A stretch of DNA of 64,000 nt from NCBI GenBank assembly GCA_027559495.1, contig JAMXSV010000023.1:1922001-1986000 (forward strand), read 5' to 3'. The position numbers and the translations under genes were made by a program. The notes below the pieces were generated by a model. That model was not told the DNA's origin, did not search any database, and worked only from the letters and a program-made list of their open reading frames with translations. Below are positions 11,951 through 25,625 of this stretch, piece after piece (position 1 is the stretch's first letter; each line of letters starts with the position of its first letter). This DNA comes from Aurifilum marmelostoma. Its lineage: Eukaryota; Ascomycota; Sordariomycetes; Diaporthales; Cryphonectriaceae.

Positions 11951-13149
11951 CAATCTATTTAGGAAGGATAATAGCTTAATATTGCTATTTAATAGAAACT
12001 TAATTAGCTAAATAAAAATATTCTAATAGAGCAAGTGATAGACTCTATTAATTATAATTTTCTTAGTTAGACTATATATTATAATAATAGTTGCGTATTA
12101 TATCTCTTAGAAAAAGAAGGTTTAGGATAGTTCCCCTAGAAATCTATAGAATAATAGCAGCTTGCTATAGAAAGTAGGGCTTCTACTAAAGATAAATAAT
12201 TAGATTATTCTATTAACCCTATAGATTGGGGATCTAAAGAGGGATAGAACTAAGATACTATATTATCCTTAGCCTATAATAGGCGCAATAATAACTTAGA
12301 AAATGCAGATTTTATTCTAGCACTAATAGAAGAAAATATAATAGAGATACTTACCTTTAAAGAAGAAATACTCTAGGATAGATAGCTAGATAATCTATCT
12401 AAATCTATTATATAATAATATATAGATAAGTTAAGAGAATTAGCATTAACTAGTCTATATAGCAGCATTAGCTTCTATAATCTAGATGCTAAGAAACAAA
12501 CTAAGCATTTTATATATAGAATTCTCTTAAAGGAACTTTTCTAGAGCATTCTAATTTAGAACTATAAAGCAGAAAGAATAGAGGATCCTAGGATTAATGC
12601 ATTTTACCTTAGATACTACTAATTAGCATAGATTTTATGCACCTACTATAGCTATTAAACTTACTTTGAAGAAAAAGTTAAATATAGATAGTTTCTAACT
12701 AAAGAGAAGGGATAAGTTATTTAAGCGTATAAAGAACCTGAACTTCGGTTTAGAGAAGTACTAGATAAGAAGCATAATAACGCTTTTATTAGACTATTAG
12801 AAGATTGCCTAAAGCCTTATATAGAAAGGAAATGCAAATAGTAATAATGCTTAGTAGAAAAATGCACTATTTATATATAGAATAAAGCATATGCCTAGCA
12901 TATATAATAGCGCAGCAGGAAGCATTATAAGCATATATAATAATAAGCTAGAGCATTGGCCTAGCAAGTAGCTAGAAGAACTCTAAAAGGATAGGATTGC
13001 CTACAATAGGACTATAGATAATTAGACTAGGATAGTCCCTATATAAAGCCTTTAGAATAAATTATGCTTATATTATTATTAATATATATATCTATAAAGA
13101 AAGATATAATGCCCTACTAGATAATAGCGTATAAGGAAATTATATATCC

Positions 13150-15280
13150 CTAAATATTATTAATATAGCAAAGATATTATAGTAGCAAAAGGAGAAGCTC
13201 TATATACTTAATATTATAGAAGGAAAATTAGTTGCATATAATCTAGGTATAGTTAATAAGGAGACTAATTATTTATCTATATAAATATAAAAATATATAA
13301 CTAAGGTTTCTTTTGATATTATAGATATAGTATATTATAATATAATATTAGGACTTTTATAGCTTAAGAAGCATAATTCTTAAATTAATTAGACTACTAG
13401 CTAAATCTTTTAGGAATAAGCTATATCTAATAGAATAGTTGCAATTAAAGGCGCAGGATAAGACTTAGTTACTAAGGATAGCTAAGAAAGGCGCTTAAAT
13501 GAGAACTTAATATATATCTTCAAATTAGCAGGGACTAATGGCTTATAGAAAAGGATTATAAGCGCCTTAAATCTATAAAAGGAGATTAGGCATAGATTAG
13601 ATTTATAAGTAAGTAGAAACTAGTTAGAAAGATTTGGTCTAGTATAGAGCAATAATAATAGGCAGCAATTATAGAAATAGAAGCTATAGCCTTAGAAACT
13701 TAGTTTAGCCTAAAGTAGCTAGGATAAGCTAAAAAAATAGATAAACTAAGAATTATAAAGAATTAGATAAAGCTAATCGGAATATAATACTTCTGCAATA
13801 TCGCCTAGGAATACTTAATAGTACCTTCTATTCCTATAAGCAGTAATAATAGAAGAAGAACCCTTACTAATATTCGATAGTATACTATAAGAGTATTATA
13901 AATTTACTAGATTATTCTTAAGAAAGTATAAGGGATTGCTTTCTGCTAGAACCCAATTTAATTATAAAATACCCCTTAAGGAAGGGATAGAACCAAAGTT
14001 TTTTCCTATTTATAGATTAAATAAAGCAAGGCTTAAGGTACTTAGGGAGTACTTAGATAAAAATCTTAAAAAAGGATATATTAAAGAATTATACTCTCTA
14101 GCAGAGTATCTAATTCTTTTTATACTAAAAAAAAACAGCAAACTTAAACTATATATAGACTTTAAATAACTTAATAATATAATGATTAAGGATTATTACT
14201 TATTGCTAAAAAGCAATAAATTATAAGATAAGATATAAAGCGCATAATAGTTTACTATACTTAATCTTAAAAAAGGATACTATTATATATAGATTGCAAA
14301 GGAATATAAATAGAAAATAGCTTTTAGAACTTGCTATAAATATTATAAATATTATATTATGCTATTTAGACTAATTAATGCACTAGCTATATTCTAATGC
14401 ATAATTAACTACATTCTTTGCAAATTCCTTAATATCTTTATTATCGCTTATCTAGATAATATCCTTATTTACTTAAAGGACCTTAAGATATATAAATAAT
14501 ATATGCAAACTATACTATAGATGCTATAAGATGCTAAGATGCTAGTAGAACCTATTAAATATTATTTCTATACTTAGAAAGTAAATTATCTTAGATATAC
14601 TCTTAAACTAAGCGCAATTTGCATATAGAAAGATAAAATTAAGGCAATTAAGGATTAGCCTATATCTAGAAATCTTATAGATATTCGAGCATTCCTTAGA
14701 TATATTAATTTCTATAGGCAATTTATTAAGGATTATAGCAAGGAAGTTAAGCCCCTTATAGAACTTACTAAAAAAGAAATGCTATTTTGTTAGGCAGAAG
14801 GATAATAGCAAGTATTTAATAAGATTAAGGATCTTATATTAAAAAACCTAATTTGCAAAAAACTAAACTTTAGCAAGGAACTTAAGTTATATATAAATGC
14901 ATTAGACTTTGCTATTAAAGCAGAACTTAACTAGTATAATAAAAAAGAATAATTAAGACTAATTGCTAACTTCTTAAAAAAGCTTAATAGACTAGAATTG
15001 CAGTATAGAATACTAGATAAGGAACTTATAGCTATTATAGAAGCATTTAAGAAATAGAAATAATATCTTATTAGCGCAAAATACTAGATTAAAGTATTCT
15101 CTAATTACAAAAATCTTACTATATTTACTATAATAAAAATACTTAATAGATAATAAGTAAGATAGGCAAAGTACTTATTATAATTTAATCTTAAGATTAT
15201 CTATATCTAAGGAAAGGAAAATATTAGAGCAAATGCTCTTAGCAAAAGATCCAATTATTAGAATAAGATTATAAAAGAAA
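13150..15280 (+). pseudogene. Protease, reverse transcriptase and RNase H relic, copy B-C
   Basis: The protease tail reads FDIIDIVYYNIILGLLQLKK (about 13,310-13,370). An open piece at 13,936-14,169 reads as the start of reverse transcriptase (GIEPKFFPIYRLNKARLKVL.., ..LKLYIDFK). The active site is YLDN (14,449-14,460) where the family has YLDD. RNase H reads ..LKLYINALDFAI.. (about 14,880-14,920), with the first catalytic Asp changed to Asn, and ends near QGKENIRANALSKR. Stops are TAA/TAG at glutamine positions. Confidence 0.85.
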
Positions 15281-15399
15281 TCTAGGATATCTTTATAATA
15301 GATAAGAAAGGAAACCTTATTAATGCATATAAGGAGCTAAATGCTATCTTTAGAATTAGTTAAATAAGCAAGAACTTAGAAGATATAACTCTAGAGGAA

Positions 15400-16640
15400 T
15401 AAGACTAGTATATCTAGGATATATATAGTGCCCTAGCATATAGATATTAGGGAGTTAGGGCAATCTTAGTATAAATTTCGAGATATTAGAACTTGCTAGG
15501 CCTTAAGAAAAGAGTTAAGAACCTCTTATAGAATTGCAATAATTGCAAGAAGAATAAGGCAGAAAGATATAAGCCTTATAGATTACTTTATCCTTTATTA
15601 GTACTAAGTTCAGTTTAGCAATTAGCTAGCTTAGATTTTATTATTAAGCTATTTCTCTTATAAGAACCTTTAACTAAAGTACAATTTAATAGCATTTTAG
15701 TAATAATTTGCAGATTAAGCAAGTATGCTTATTTTCTACTATATAAGGAGAGCAGTATAGCAGAAGACCTTGCATATATATTTCTTAGAATAATTATAGC
15801 TAACTATAGTATACTATAGGAAATTATTTTAAATAGGGATAGAAAGTTCGCATTAAACTTCTAGACCTTACTTATAAAGCAGCTTAAAGTAGCTTATAAA
15901 ATATTAACTATATTCTATTTATAAATAAATAAATAAATAAAATATATAAATTAAATTTTAAAATAATATTTATGCTATTATATTAATTATAAATAAGATA
16001 ATTAAATTAAATTATTGCTATTAGCGCAGTTTATATATAATAATATAGATATAAGTACAATAAAGGTATTGCTATTCTATATAGTATATAAGCATAATTC
16101 TATAGCATATTATAAAGCATTGCTAAAAGCAAATGCAGAAGTAGCAGATAAGAAAGCTTAAAGGATTTAGAAAATTTATAAAGAATTGCAGCAAGAATTT
16201 GCATTTATTAGGGAATAAATAATAAGATATGCAAATATTAAGAGGATTAAAGAACTAATCCTTAAAAAGAGAGATAAAGTCTATCTTTTTTAACAAAATA
16301 TTAAAATAAAAAAACCTAGTAATAAGCTTAATTATAAGAAGCTTAGTCTATTTAAGATTTTGCGGAAAATCTTACTAGTTAACTATAAACTTGCACTCTC
16401 TTATAGCATAAGAATATATCTAGTTTTCTATATTTTACTACTTAAGCTAGCAGTATAGAATATAAAGATTAATAATAGCATTAAAGTTAAAGATAATAAA
16501 CTAGAATATAAGATTAGAAAAATCTTTAAGTATAGAGAATAGAATAATATATTAGAATATCTAGTTAAATAGAAAAGCTACCCCTTAAGCAAAAATATAT
16601 AGGAATCTCTAGAAAATATTACTAATATACTAAAATAGCT
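15400..16640 (+). pseudogene. Integrase and chromodomain relic, copy B-C
   Basis: A decayed HHCC zinc finger (CNNCKKNKAERYKPYR, about 15,535-15,585) is followed by the integrase core (CRLSKYAYFLLYKESS, ..NRDRKF..), both collinear with copy A. A C-terminal chromodomain at about 16,501-16,630 reads EYKIRKIFKYREQNNILEYL, matching the family EYxVExILxYRxRxGxxxYL. This supports assignment to chromoviruses. Confidence 0.85.
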
Positions 16641-16876
16641 TGCGTAATACTAGTTTAAGAAAGAATAGTTATAGCAATAATTAGTTAGCTTATAGAAATA
16701 TTAAGAATATAGCCTATTAGTTAAAATACCTTACTAATTAATAAAATAAGCTACTAATTAAGAAAATACTAATTAGGAATAGTATTAGAAGAAAAAGATG
16801 CATTAAGCTAGGCTAAGGGTTAGCAGCTAACTAAAGGTCTAGCTATATCTTCTAGCCTATATTTATCTAGAATACT

Positions 16877-17416
16877 TAGGTCTAGTAGGGTTTAACTAGC
16901 CTCTTTTATAGGCTAGCTATTAGAGAGAGGGTTTTTGGGAGCTAAGGCCTTAGCGCCTTGGTTAGCCTCTTTAGTAGCTAGATGCTTAGCTTTGGCCTCT
17001 GCCTTCTCTGCCTCTAGATGCTTTAACTTTCCTAGATTTATTAAGCCCTAATAAATAGCCTAAGCTATCTTCTCTTTTTATATCTTTTTCTATTAGCAGA
17101 AATGCATTAATTTTAGCTTAAGATCTTCGATTTTATCCTCTAACTTTTAATGCTAGAAGAAGATATTAAGAAGCTTAGAAGAGTTAGTTAGTTTAAGAAT
17201 ATTGCATTTGGAATATTGGCAATATATGCACTTAGCGCACTAGAAAGAATTCTTAAGGGATACCTAATAAGATTTTAAGCCTTAAGTATTATAGGAAGAA
17301 TAAGAAATTATAATAATAGCTTTAGAAAGAATAATTAAATAAAGGGACTTCTTCTACTTTAATCTATTAGAATAAGAATTAAAAGATTTTAATTTTGTAA
17401 TTCTATTTAATATTCT
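16877..17416 (-). pseudogene. Antisense Cys/coiled-coil ORF relic in Gypsy copy B-C
   Basis: The minus strand here aligns base for base by eye with 2-541 and 19,097-19,636. It includes the leucine/lysine-rich stretch (17,080-17,140) and the Glu/Ala-rich stretch (about 16,960-17,020). It lies after the pol chromodomain and before the purine tract. More stops than in copy A. Confidence 0.55.
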
Positions 17417-17505
17417 AATTAGAAAAGCATAATAATGCAGTAAGATAATAGCAGAAAAACTTATAAGAAAATTATTAGGGATAATAATCTATAGGAGGAA
17501 GATAA

Positions 17506-18036
17506 TATTATAATCTATTTAATATGCAGGTTATAATAAAGATTGCAGTATAGCACTAAGGCTATATAGAATGGACTATAGGAAGCTGAGAGTCTAATAC
17601 TCTAGAATAAAACTAGCATAATAAGATTATATAAGCTAGAATTAGGATTATAAAGGTTGCTTAATTAAAGAAATTAATATTAACTCTATTAACTAGTTAA
17701 AGGAATTAGTATTAACTTAGTTAATTAGTTAAAGAATTTAATATTAACTTTGGCCTACCCCTGCTAGGAAGGAATTAATATTACTAATAAAGGACTAAAG
17801 AATGGGTTATATAAGAGATATATTTGCTACTATTAAATAGATTTAATATATAGCTCTTTAGTTATTAATTTAAGTATTATTTCTAATATAAGTAATAGCT
17901 TTACTATTAGTAATATACTGCAGAAGACTTTGGAAATTGTTTCTATATTTTTTGGATTATATTTTAATACCCTTCTTGCCTAATATAAACCCTTATATAC
18001 TTATTATATACCCTGGTTATAGCAGTGCTTATTACA
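17506..18036 (+). repeat. 3' LTR of copy B-C (531 bp)
   Basis: Begins TATTATAATC (mutated TGTTATGACC) and ends GCAGTGCTTATTACA. It is heavily RIP-mutated compared with LTR B over the same 150 outer bases. Confidence 0.9.
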
Positions 18037-18041
18037 CTAAG
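18037..18041. repeat. Target-site duplication CTAAG, right half
   Basis: Matches 10,354-10,358. Confidence 0.9.
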
Positions 18042-18471
18042 GAAGATTAGCTTCTTTTTAATAAGATTAAAGGCATTTATATATTTGCTTAGAGTTTTAT
18101 AAAATTTGCTTTAAATAGTCTAAAGCTTTGCAAAAAGCTCTTAGTACTAAATAGATCTAGTGCCTATAGCCTAGTTCTTTAGAATAAGCTACTTAGTAGT
18201 TAGATTAGAGATATAGGCAATAAGAGCTTTAGCCTTTTTTAAATAGAACTGCTAAATTATTAAATTAATAGCAGCTAATTTAATATTTCTATTTAAGGGG
18301 TTATTAAGATTAATTAAAGTTGCTATTAAGGCTTTATTAGTATTAGTTAAATAGCCCTTTTTCTTAATCTTTAAGAAGAGAGGTTTAAGCAGGTTAAATT
18401 TGCGATATTTAAAGAGAAGCTTCTTTATAGCAGGCTCTTATAAGAGCTAATTGCCTTAATAGAGATAATCT
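18042..18471. repeat. Spacer of older RIP-degraded repeat between two Gypsy copies
   Basis: 430 bp of AT-rich sequence, with the two facing 3' LTRs on either side. The minus strand has a long frame that is open except for TAA/TAG, so it may be a coding relic of the older repeat. It was not identified. It may continue directly into 26,163. Confidence 0.55.
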
Positions 18472-18476
18472 TCCTT
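18472..18476. repeat. Target-site duplication TCCTT, left half
   Basis: TCCTT directly before LTR D; the partner is at 26,158-26,162. Confidence 0.9.
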
Positions 18477-19008
18477 TGTAATGAGCACTGCTGTAACTAG
18501 GGTATACAATAAGTATATAAGAGTTTATGTTAGGCAAGAAGGGTATTAAAGTATAATCCAAAAAAATATAGAAATAATTTCCAAAGTCTTTTGCAGTATA
18601 TTACTAGCAATAAAGCTATTACTTATATCAGAAGTAATACTTAGATTAATAACTAAAGAGCTATATACTAAATCTATTTAATAGTAGCAAATATATTCCT
18701 TATATAATCTATTCTTTAGTTCTTCGTTAGTAGTATTAGTTCCTTCCTAGCAAGAGTAGGCTAGAGTTAATATTAAATCCTTTAACTAGTTAACTAAGTC
18801 GATATTAATTCTTTTAACTAATTAATAGAGTTAATATTAATTCCTTTAACTAAGCAATCTTTATAACCCTAATCCTAGCTTATATAATCTTATTATGCTA
18901 GTTCTATTTTAGAGTATTAGACTCTTAGCTCTCTATAGTCTATTCTATATAGCCTTAGTGCTATGCTGCAATCTTTATTATAATCTATATATTAGATAGG
19001 TTATAATA
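18477..19008 (-). repeat. 3' LTR of copy D-E (532 bp)
   Basis: Plus-strand ends TGTAATGAGCACTG and GGTTATAATA. Its outer part is strongly AT-converted compared with LTR E. Confidence 0.9.
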
Positions 19009-19096
19009 TTATCTCCCTTCTATAGATTATTATCCTTAATAATTTTCTTATAAGTTTTTTTGCTATTATCTTGCTATATTATTATGCCTTTCTAAT

Positions 19097-19636
19097 TAGG
19101 ATATTAAATAAAGTTGCAAAACTGAAATCTTTTAATTCTTATTCTAATAGATTAAAGTAGAAAAAGTTCCTCTATTTAATTATTCTTTCTAAAGCTATTA
19201 TTATAATTCCTTATTCTTTCTATAATGCTTAAGGCTTAAAATCTTATTAAGTATCTCCTAAGGATTCTTTCTAGTATGCTAAGTATATACATTGCTAATA
19301 TTCTAAATATAATATTCTTAAACTAACTAACTCTTCTAAGCTTCTTAATATCTCCTTTTAATATTAAAAGTTAGAGAATAAAATTAAAGACCTTAAGCTA
19401 AAGTTAATGCGTCTCTGCTAATAGAAGAAAATATAAAGAGAGAAGATAGCTTAGGCTATTTATTAGGGCTTAATAAATCTAGAAAAGTTAAAGCATTTAG
19501 AGGCAGAGGAGGCAGAGGCCAAAGCTAAGCATTTAGCTGCTAAAGAAGCTAACTAAGGCGCTAAAGCCTTAGCTCCTAAGAACCCTCTCTCTAATAGCTA
19601 GCTTATAAGGGGGGCTAATTAGACCCTATTAGACTT
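19097..19636 (+). pseudogene. Antisense Cys/coiled-coil ORF relic in Gypsy copy D-E
   Basis: The same layout as at 2-541, on the strand opposite to pol. The heptad-like part is at about 19,369-19,425 and the stretch EAEEAEAKAKHLAAKEAN near 19,500-19,555. Several Cys codons of the N-terminal cluster are mutated. Confidence 0.55.
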
Positions 19637-19899
19637 AAGTATTCTAGATAAATATAGGCTAGAAGATATAGCTAAATCTTTAGTTAGCTGCTAACCCTTA
19701 GCCTAGCTTAATATATTTTTTTCTTCTAGTACTATCCCTAATTAGTATTTTTTTAATTAGTAGCTTATTTTATTAACTAGTAGGATATTTTAACTAATAG
19801 ACTATATTCCTAATATTTCTATAGGCTAACTAATTACTACTATAATTATCCTTTCTTAGACTAGTATTACGCAAGCTATTTTAGTGCATTAGTAATATT

Positions 19900-22800
19900 T
19901 TCTAGGAATTCCTATATATTTTCGCTTAAGAGATAGCCTTTCTATTTAACTAGATATTTTAGTATATTATTCTATTCTCTATGCTTAAGGATTTTTCTAA
20001 TCTTATATTTTAGTTTATTATCTTTAACTTTAATGCTATTATTAATTTTTATATTCTATACTACTAGCTTAAATAGTAAAATATAAAAAATTAAATATAT
20101 TCTTATGCTATAGGGAAGTGCGAGTTTATAGTTAATTAATAAGATTTTCTGCAAAATTTTAAATAAACTAAGCTTTTTATAATTAAGCTTATTACTAGGT
20201 CTCTTTATCTTAATATTTTATTGAAAAAGATAGACCTTATTTCCCTCTTTAAAAATTAATCCCTTAATTCTCTTAGTATTTGCATATCTTATTATTTATT
20301 TTCTAATAAATATAAGTTCTTACTATAGTTCTTTATAGATTTTCCAAATCCTTTAAGCTTTCTTATTTGCTGCTTCTGCATTTGCTTTTAGCAATGCTTT
20401 ATAATATGCTATAGGATTATACCTATATACTGCATAGAATAGCAATATCTTTATTATACTTATATCTGCGCTATTATATGCAAACTGCGCTAATAATAAT
20501 AATTTAATTTAATTATTTTATTTATAATTAATATAATAGTATAAATATTATTCTAAAATTTGATTTATATATTCTATTTATCTATCTATTTATAGATAGA
20601 ATATAGTTAATATCTTATAAGCTGCTCTAAGCTGCTTTATAAGTAAGGTCTAGAAGTTTAATATAAATTTCCTATCTCTATCTAAAATAATTTCCTATAG
20701 TATGCTATAATTAGCTATAATTGTTTTAAGAAATATATATGCAAGGTCTTTTACTATACTGCTTTTCTTATATAGTAGAAAGTAAGCGTACTTGCTTAGT
20801 CTGCAAATTACTACTAGAATACTATTAAATTGCACTTTAATTAAAGGTTCTTATAAGAGAGATAGCTTAATAATAAAGTCTAGGCTAGCTAATTGCTAAA
20901 CTAAACTTAGTACTAATAGAGGATAAAGTAATCTATAAGGCTTATATCTTTCTGCTTTATTTTTCTTGCAATTATTGCAATTCTATAAGAGGTTTTTAAC
21001 TCTTTTCTTAAGGCCTAATAGGTTCTAGTATCTCGAAATCTATATTAAGATTGCTTTAACTCTCTAATATTTATATGCTAGGGCACTATATATATCCTAG
21101 ATATACTAGTCTTATTCCTTTAGAGTTATATTTTCTAGGTTCTTGCTTATTTAATTAATTCTAAGGATAGCATTTAGCTTTTTATATGCATTAATAAGGT
21201 TTCCTTTCTTATTTATTATAAAAATATTCTAGATTTCTTTTATAATCTTATTCTAATAATTAGACCTTCTGCTAAAAGTATTTACTCTAATATTTTCCTT
21301 TTTTTAAATATAAATAATCTTAAGATTAAACTATAATAGATACTCTGCCTATCTTACTTATTATCTATTAAGTATTTTTATTATAATAAATATAGTGAGA
21401 TTTTTGTAATTAGAGAATACTTTAATTTAGTATTTTGCATTAATAAGATATTATTCCTATTTCTTAAATGCTTCTATAATAGCTATAAGTTTCTTATTTA
21501 GTATTCTATACTGCAATTCTAGTCTATTAAGCTTTTTTAAGAAGTTAGCAATTAGTCTTAATTATTCTTTTTTATTGCGCTAGTTAAGTTCTGCTCTAAT
21601 AGCAAAGTCTAATGCATCTATATATAACTTAAGTTCTTTGCTAAGATCTAGTTCTTTGCAAATTGGGTTTTTTAATATAAAATCCTTAATCTTATTAAAT
21701 ACTTGCTATTATCCTTTTGCCTAACAAAATAGCATTTCTTTTTTAGTAAGTTCTGTAAGAGGCTTAACTTTCTTGCTATAATCCTTAATAAACTGCCTAT
21801 AGAAATTAATATATCTAAGGAATACTCGAATATCTATAAGGTTTCTAAGTATAGGCTAATCCTTAATTGCCTTAATTTTGTTTTTCTATATGCAAATTAC
21901 GCTTAGTTTAAGAGTATATCTAAGATAATCTACTTTCTAAGTATAGAAATAATATTTAGTAGGTTCTACTAGCATTTTAGCATTTTGCAGTATCTATAAT
22001 ATAGTTCGCATATATTATTTATATATCTTAAGATCCTTTAAGTAAATAAGGATATTATCTAGGTAGGCAATAATAAAGATATTAAGGAATTTGCAGAGGA
22101 TATAGTTAATTATGCATTAGAATATAGCTAGTGCATTAGTTAATCTAAATAGCATAATATAATATTTATAATATTTATAGCAAGTTCTAAAAGCTATCTT
22201 TTATTTATATTTCTTTATAATCTGTATATAATAGTATCCTTTTTCAAGATCGAGTGCAATAAACTATTATGCGCTTTATATTTTATCTTATAATTTATTG
22301 CTTTTTAGCAGTAAATAATAATTCTTAATTATTATATTATTAAGTTATCTAAAGTCTATATATAGTCTAAGTTTGCTATTTTTTTTTTAGTATAAAGAGG
22401 ATTAGGTATCTTGCTAGAGAGTATAATTCTCTAATATATTTTCTTTTAAGATTTTCATCTAAGTACTTCTTAAGTGCCTTAAGCCTTGCTTTATCTAGTT
22501 TATAAATAGGGAAAAACTTTAATTCTATTTCTTCCTTAAGGGATATTTTATAATTAAATTAGATTCTAGTAGAAAGTAATCCTTTATGCTTTCTTAAGAA
22601 TAATTTAGTAAATTTATAGTACTTTTATAGTATATTATTAAATATTAGTAGAGGTTCTTCTTCTATTATTACTGCTTATAGGAATAGGAGGTACTATTAA
22701 GCATTCCTAGGCAATATTGCAGAAGTATTATATTCTAATTAGCTTTATCTAATTCTTTATAATTCTTAGTTTATCTATTTTTTTAGCCTATTCCAGCTGC

Positions 22801-23000
22801 TCTGGGCTAGACTGAGTTTCTAAGGCTATAGCTTCTATTTCTGTAATTGCTGCCTATTATTATTGCTTTATGCTAGACTAAGTCTTTCTAACTAGTTTCT
22901 GCTTACTTATAAATCTAATCTATGCTTAATCTCTTTTTGTAGATTTAAGGCGCTTATAATCCTTCTCTATAAGCTATTAGTCCCTGCTAATTTGGAAGTA
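19900..23000 (-). pseudogene. Pol relic (RT, RNase H, integrase, chromodomain), copy D-E
   Basis: Collinear with 13,150-16,640 of copy B-C on the opposite strand. The reverse-transcriptase active site is near 22,050-22,070, the integrase core near 20,690-20,780 and the chromodomain near 19,900-20,020. Stops are TAA/TAG. Confidence 0.8.
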
Positions 23001-24399
23001 TATATTAAGTTCTTATTTAAGCGCCTTTTTTAGCTATCCTTAGTAATTAAGTCTTGTTCTGCGCTTTTGATTGCAACTATTCTATTAGGTATAGCTTATT
23101 CTTAAGAGATTTGGCTAGTAGTCTAATTGATTTAAGGATTATGCTCCTTAAGCTATAGAAGTTCTAATATTATATTATAATATACTATATCTATAATATT
23201 AAAAGAAATCTTGATTATATATTCTTATATCTATATAGATAGATAATTAGTCTCCTTATTAACTATACTTAGGTTATATATAACTAGTTTTCTTTCTATA
23301 GTATTAAGTATATAGAGCTTCTCCTTTTGCTGCTATAGTATCTTTGCTATATTAATAATATTTAGGGATATATAATTTCCTTATACGCTATTATCTAGTA
23401 GGGCATTATATCTTTCTTTATAGATATATATATTAATAATAATATAAGCATAATTTATTCTAAAGGCTTTATATAGGGACTATCCTAGTCTAATTATCTA
23501 TAGTCCTATTGTAGGCAATCCTATCCTTTTAGAGTTCTTCTAGCTACTTGCTAGGCCAATGCTCTAGCTTATTATTATATATGCTTATAATGCTTCCTGC
23601 TGCGCTATTATATATGCTAGGCATATGCTTTATTCTATATATAAATAGTGCATTTTTCTACTAAGCATTATTACTATTTGCATTTCCTTTCTATATAAGG
23701 CTTTAGGCAATCTTCTAATAGTCTAATAAAAGCATTATTATGCTTTTTATTTAGTACTTTCCTAAATCGAAGTTTGGGTTCTTTATGCGCTTAGATAATT
23801 TATCCCTTCTCTTTAGTTAGAAACTATCTATATTTAACTTTTTCTTTAAAGTAAGTTTGATAGCTATAGTAGGTGTATAAAATCTATGCTAATTAGTAGT
23901 ATTTAAGGTAGAATGCGTTAATTCTAGGATCCTTTATTCTTTCTGCTTTATAGTTCTAAATTGGAATGCTCTAGAAGAGTTCCTTTAGGGGAATTTTATA
24001 TATAAGATGCTTAGTTTATTTCTTAGCGTCTAGATTATAGAAGCTAATGCTGCTATATAGATTAGTTAATGCTAATTCTCCTAACTTATTTATATATTAT
24101 TATATAATAAATTTGGGTAGATTATTTAGCTATCTATTTTAGAGTATTTCTTCTTTAAGGGTAAGTATTTCTATTATATTTTCTTTTGTTAGTGCTAGAG
24201 TAAAATCTGCATTTTCTGAGTTATTATTGCGCCTATTATAGGCTAGGGATAATATAGTATTTTAGTTTTATCTCTCTTTGGATCTCTAATTTATAGGGTT
24301 AGTAGAATAATCTGATTATTTATTTTTAGTAGAAGCTTTGCTTTTTATAGCAAGCTGCTATTATTCTATAGATTTCTAGAGGAACTATTTTAAATCTTC

Positions 24400-25250
24400 T
24401 TTTTCTAAGAGATATAATACGCAATTATTATTATAATATGCAGTCTAACTAAGGAAATTATAATTAATAGAGTCTATTACTTGCTTTATTAGAATATTTT
24501 TATTTAGCTAATTAGGTTCCTATTAGGTAGCGATATTAAGCTATTATCCTTCTTAGATAGATTGCTATTGCTTTTTTTATAATTGTTAATAATCTTATGC
24601 AAAGTATTCTAATTTTCTATAATTATAGCATCTTTAATTATTATTTTATATTAGATATTTGCTATATTAATTTATAATATTAAGCTTTATAGGGCTAGCA
24701 TATATGCTGCTACTATAAGCTGTGCTCTAATGCTTAGGTTAATTTCCTTAATTCTATACCTTTTTGCTTATATTAGCTTAGAACTTCTATAATGGGTTTT
24801 CTTTCTTCCTTTTTATATATTATTTATAGAGGCAGTTATTAATATAGATTGCTATATTAGAGAATATAGTAAAGTCCTCTAGCTAATTCTATTTAGAAAT
24901 TTCGTTTTTAACTTTATTTTTAAGTCCTTAGTAATAGTGCTTTATAAGATTTTTGTTTTCCTATAGAAGTTATGCTGCAAGTTATTTAAATTGAACTATA
25001 TATATAGAGGCTAATTTAATTTATTGCAAGGCTATAAGTTATTAGGCTATAGTCCTTTCCTTATTAGGGTCCTTAAAGGTTTTCTTAAGAACCTTTTTGA
25101 ATTTGCTAAAAGATTAAAATATTTCTTTAGTAGTATCTTTTTTAAGGCTAGAGCAAGTAATATTCTCTAAATAGTCCTTAAGAGAGGGCTTATACTAAAT
25201 AAGAGCATTATTCTTAAGGTAAGTCCTTGCAAAAATAGTCTTTTCTAATT
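24400..25250 (-). pseudogene. Gag relic, copy D-E
   Basis: Collinear with the gag of copy B-C on the opposite strand. The zinc-knuckle relic lies near 24,591-24,633. A 78-codon frame that opens on the plus strand at 25,273-25,509 is antisense to the leader/gag start and is treated as a by-product. Confidence 0.7.
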
Positions 25251-25625
25251 TTATAGTAAACTAAGAGGCATAATGCAAGAAGTATGCCTTGTACTAAATA
25301 AGAAATCCTTAAAATATCTTTTAGTTTCTATTAAATATAATAGGTTTATTTATTTTATAGTTTTTAATAGCTGCTATAGTATTAGAGTTGCTAATTTGCT
25401 TTTAAGTAAGAAGTTAAGCTTGCTAGGACTAGATTATAGCTTCTTGCTATTGCTAATAGATGCGCAGTTTATTAATGCGCTATATAAGAAGCTATATCTA
25501 GTTTATTAATTTATTAGTAGTAGCGGCCCTACTGCTAGAAGAGAATAGAGTTTCTAGAGCTATTATATTTCTGTATTGCTTAAAGCAGAGTATACTAAAT
25601 TATTCTTAAATAAGAGTTATTAAAA

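Larger units (their letters stand above)
10359..18036 (+). mobile_element. Complete Ty3/Gypsy chromodomain retrotransposon, copy B-C, RIP-degraded
   Basis: A 7,678-bp element with 531-bp LTRs at both ends and a 5-bp CTAAG duplication. The order on the plus strand is LTR, gag (about 11,240-11,950, knuckle at 11,881-11,925), protease (about 13,150-13,400), reverse transcriptase, RNase H, integrase and chromodomain (to about 16,640). After these come an antisense ORF relic (16,877-17,416), a purine tract (about 17,492-17,505) just before the 3' LTR, and the LTR itself. The PR-RT-RH-IN order and chromodomain place it among fungal chromoviruses. Every gene is broken by TAA/TAG, so it is non-autonomous. 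Confidence 0.93.
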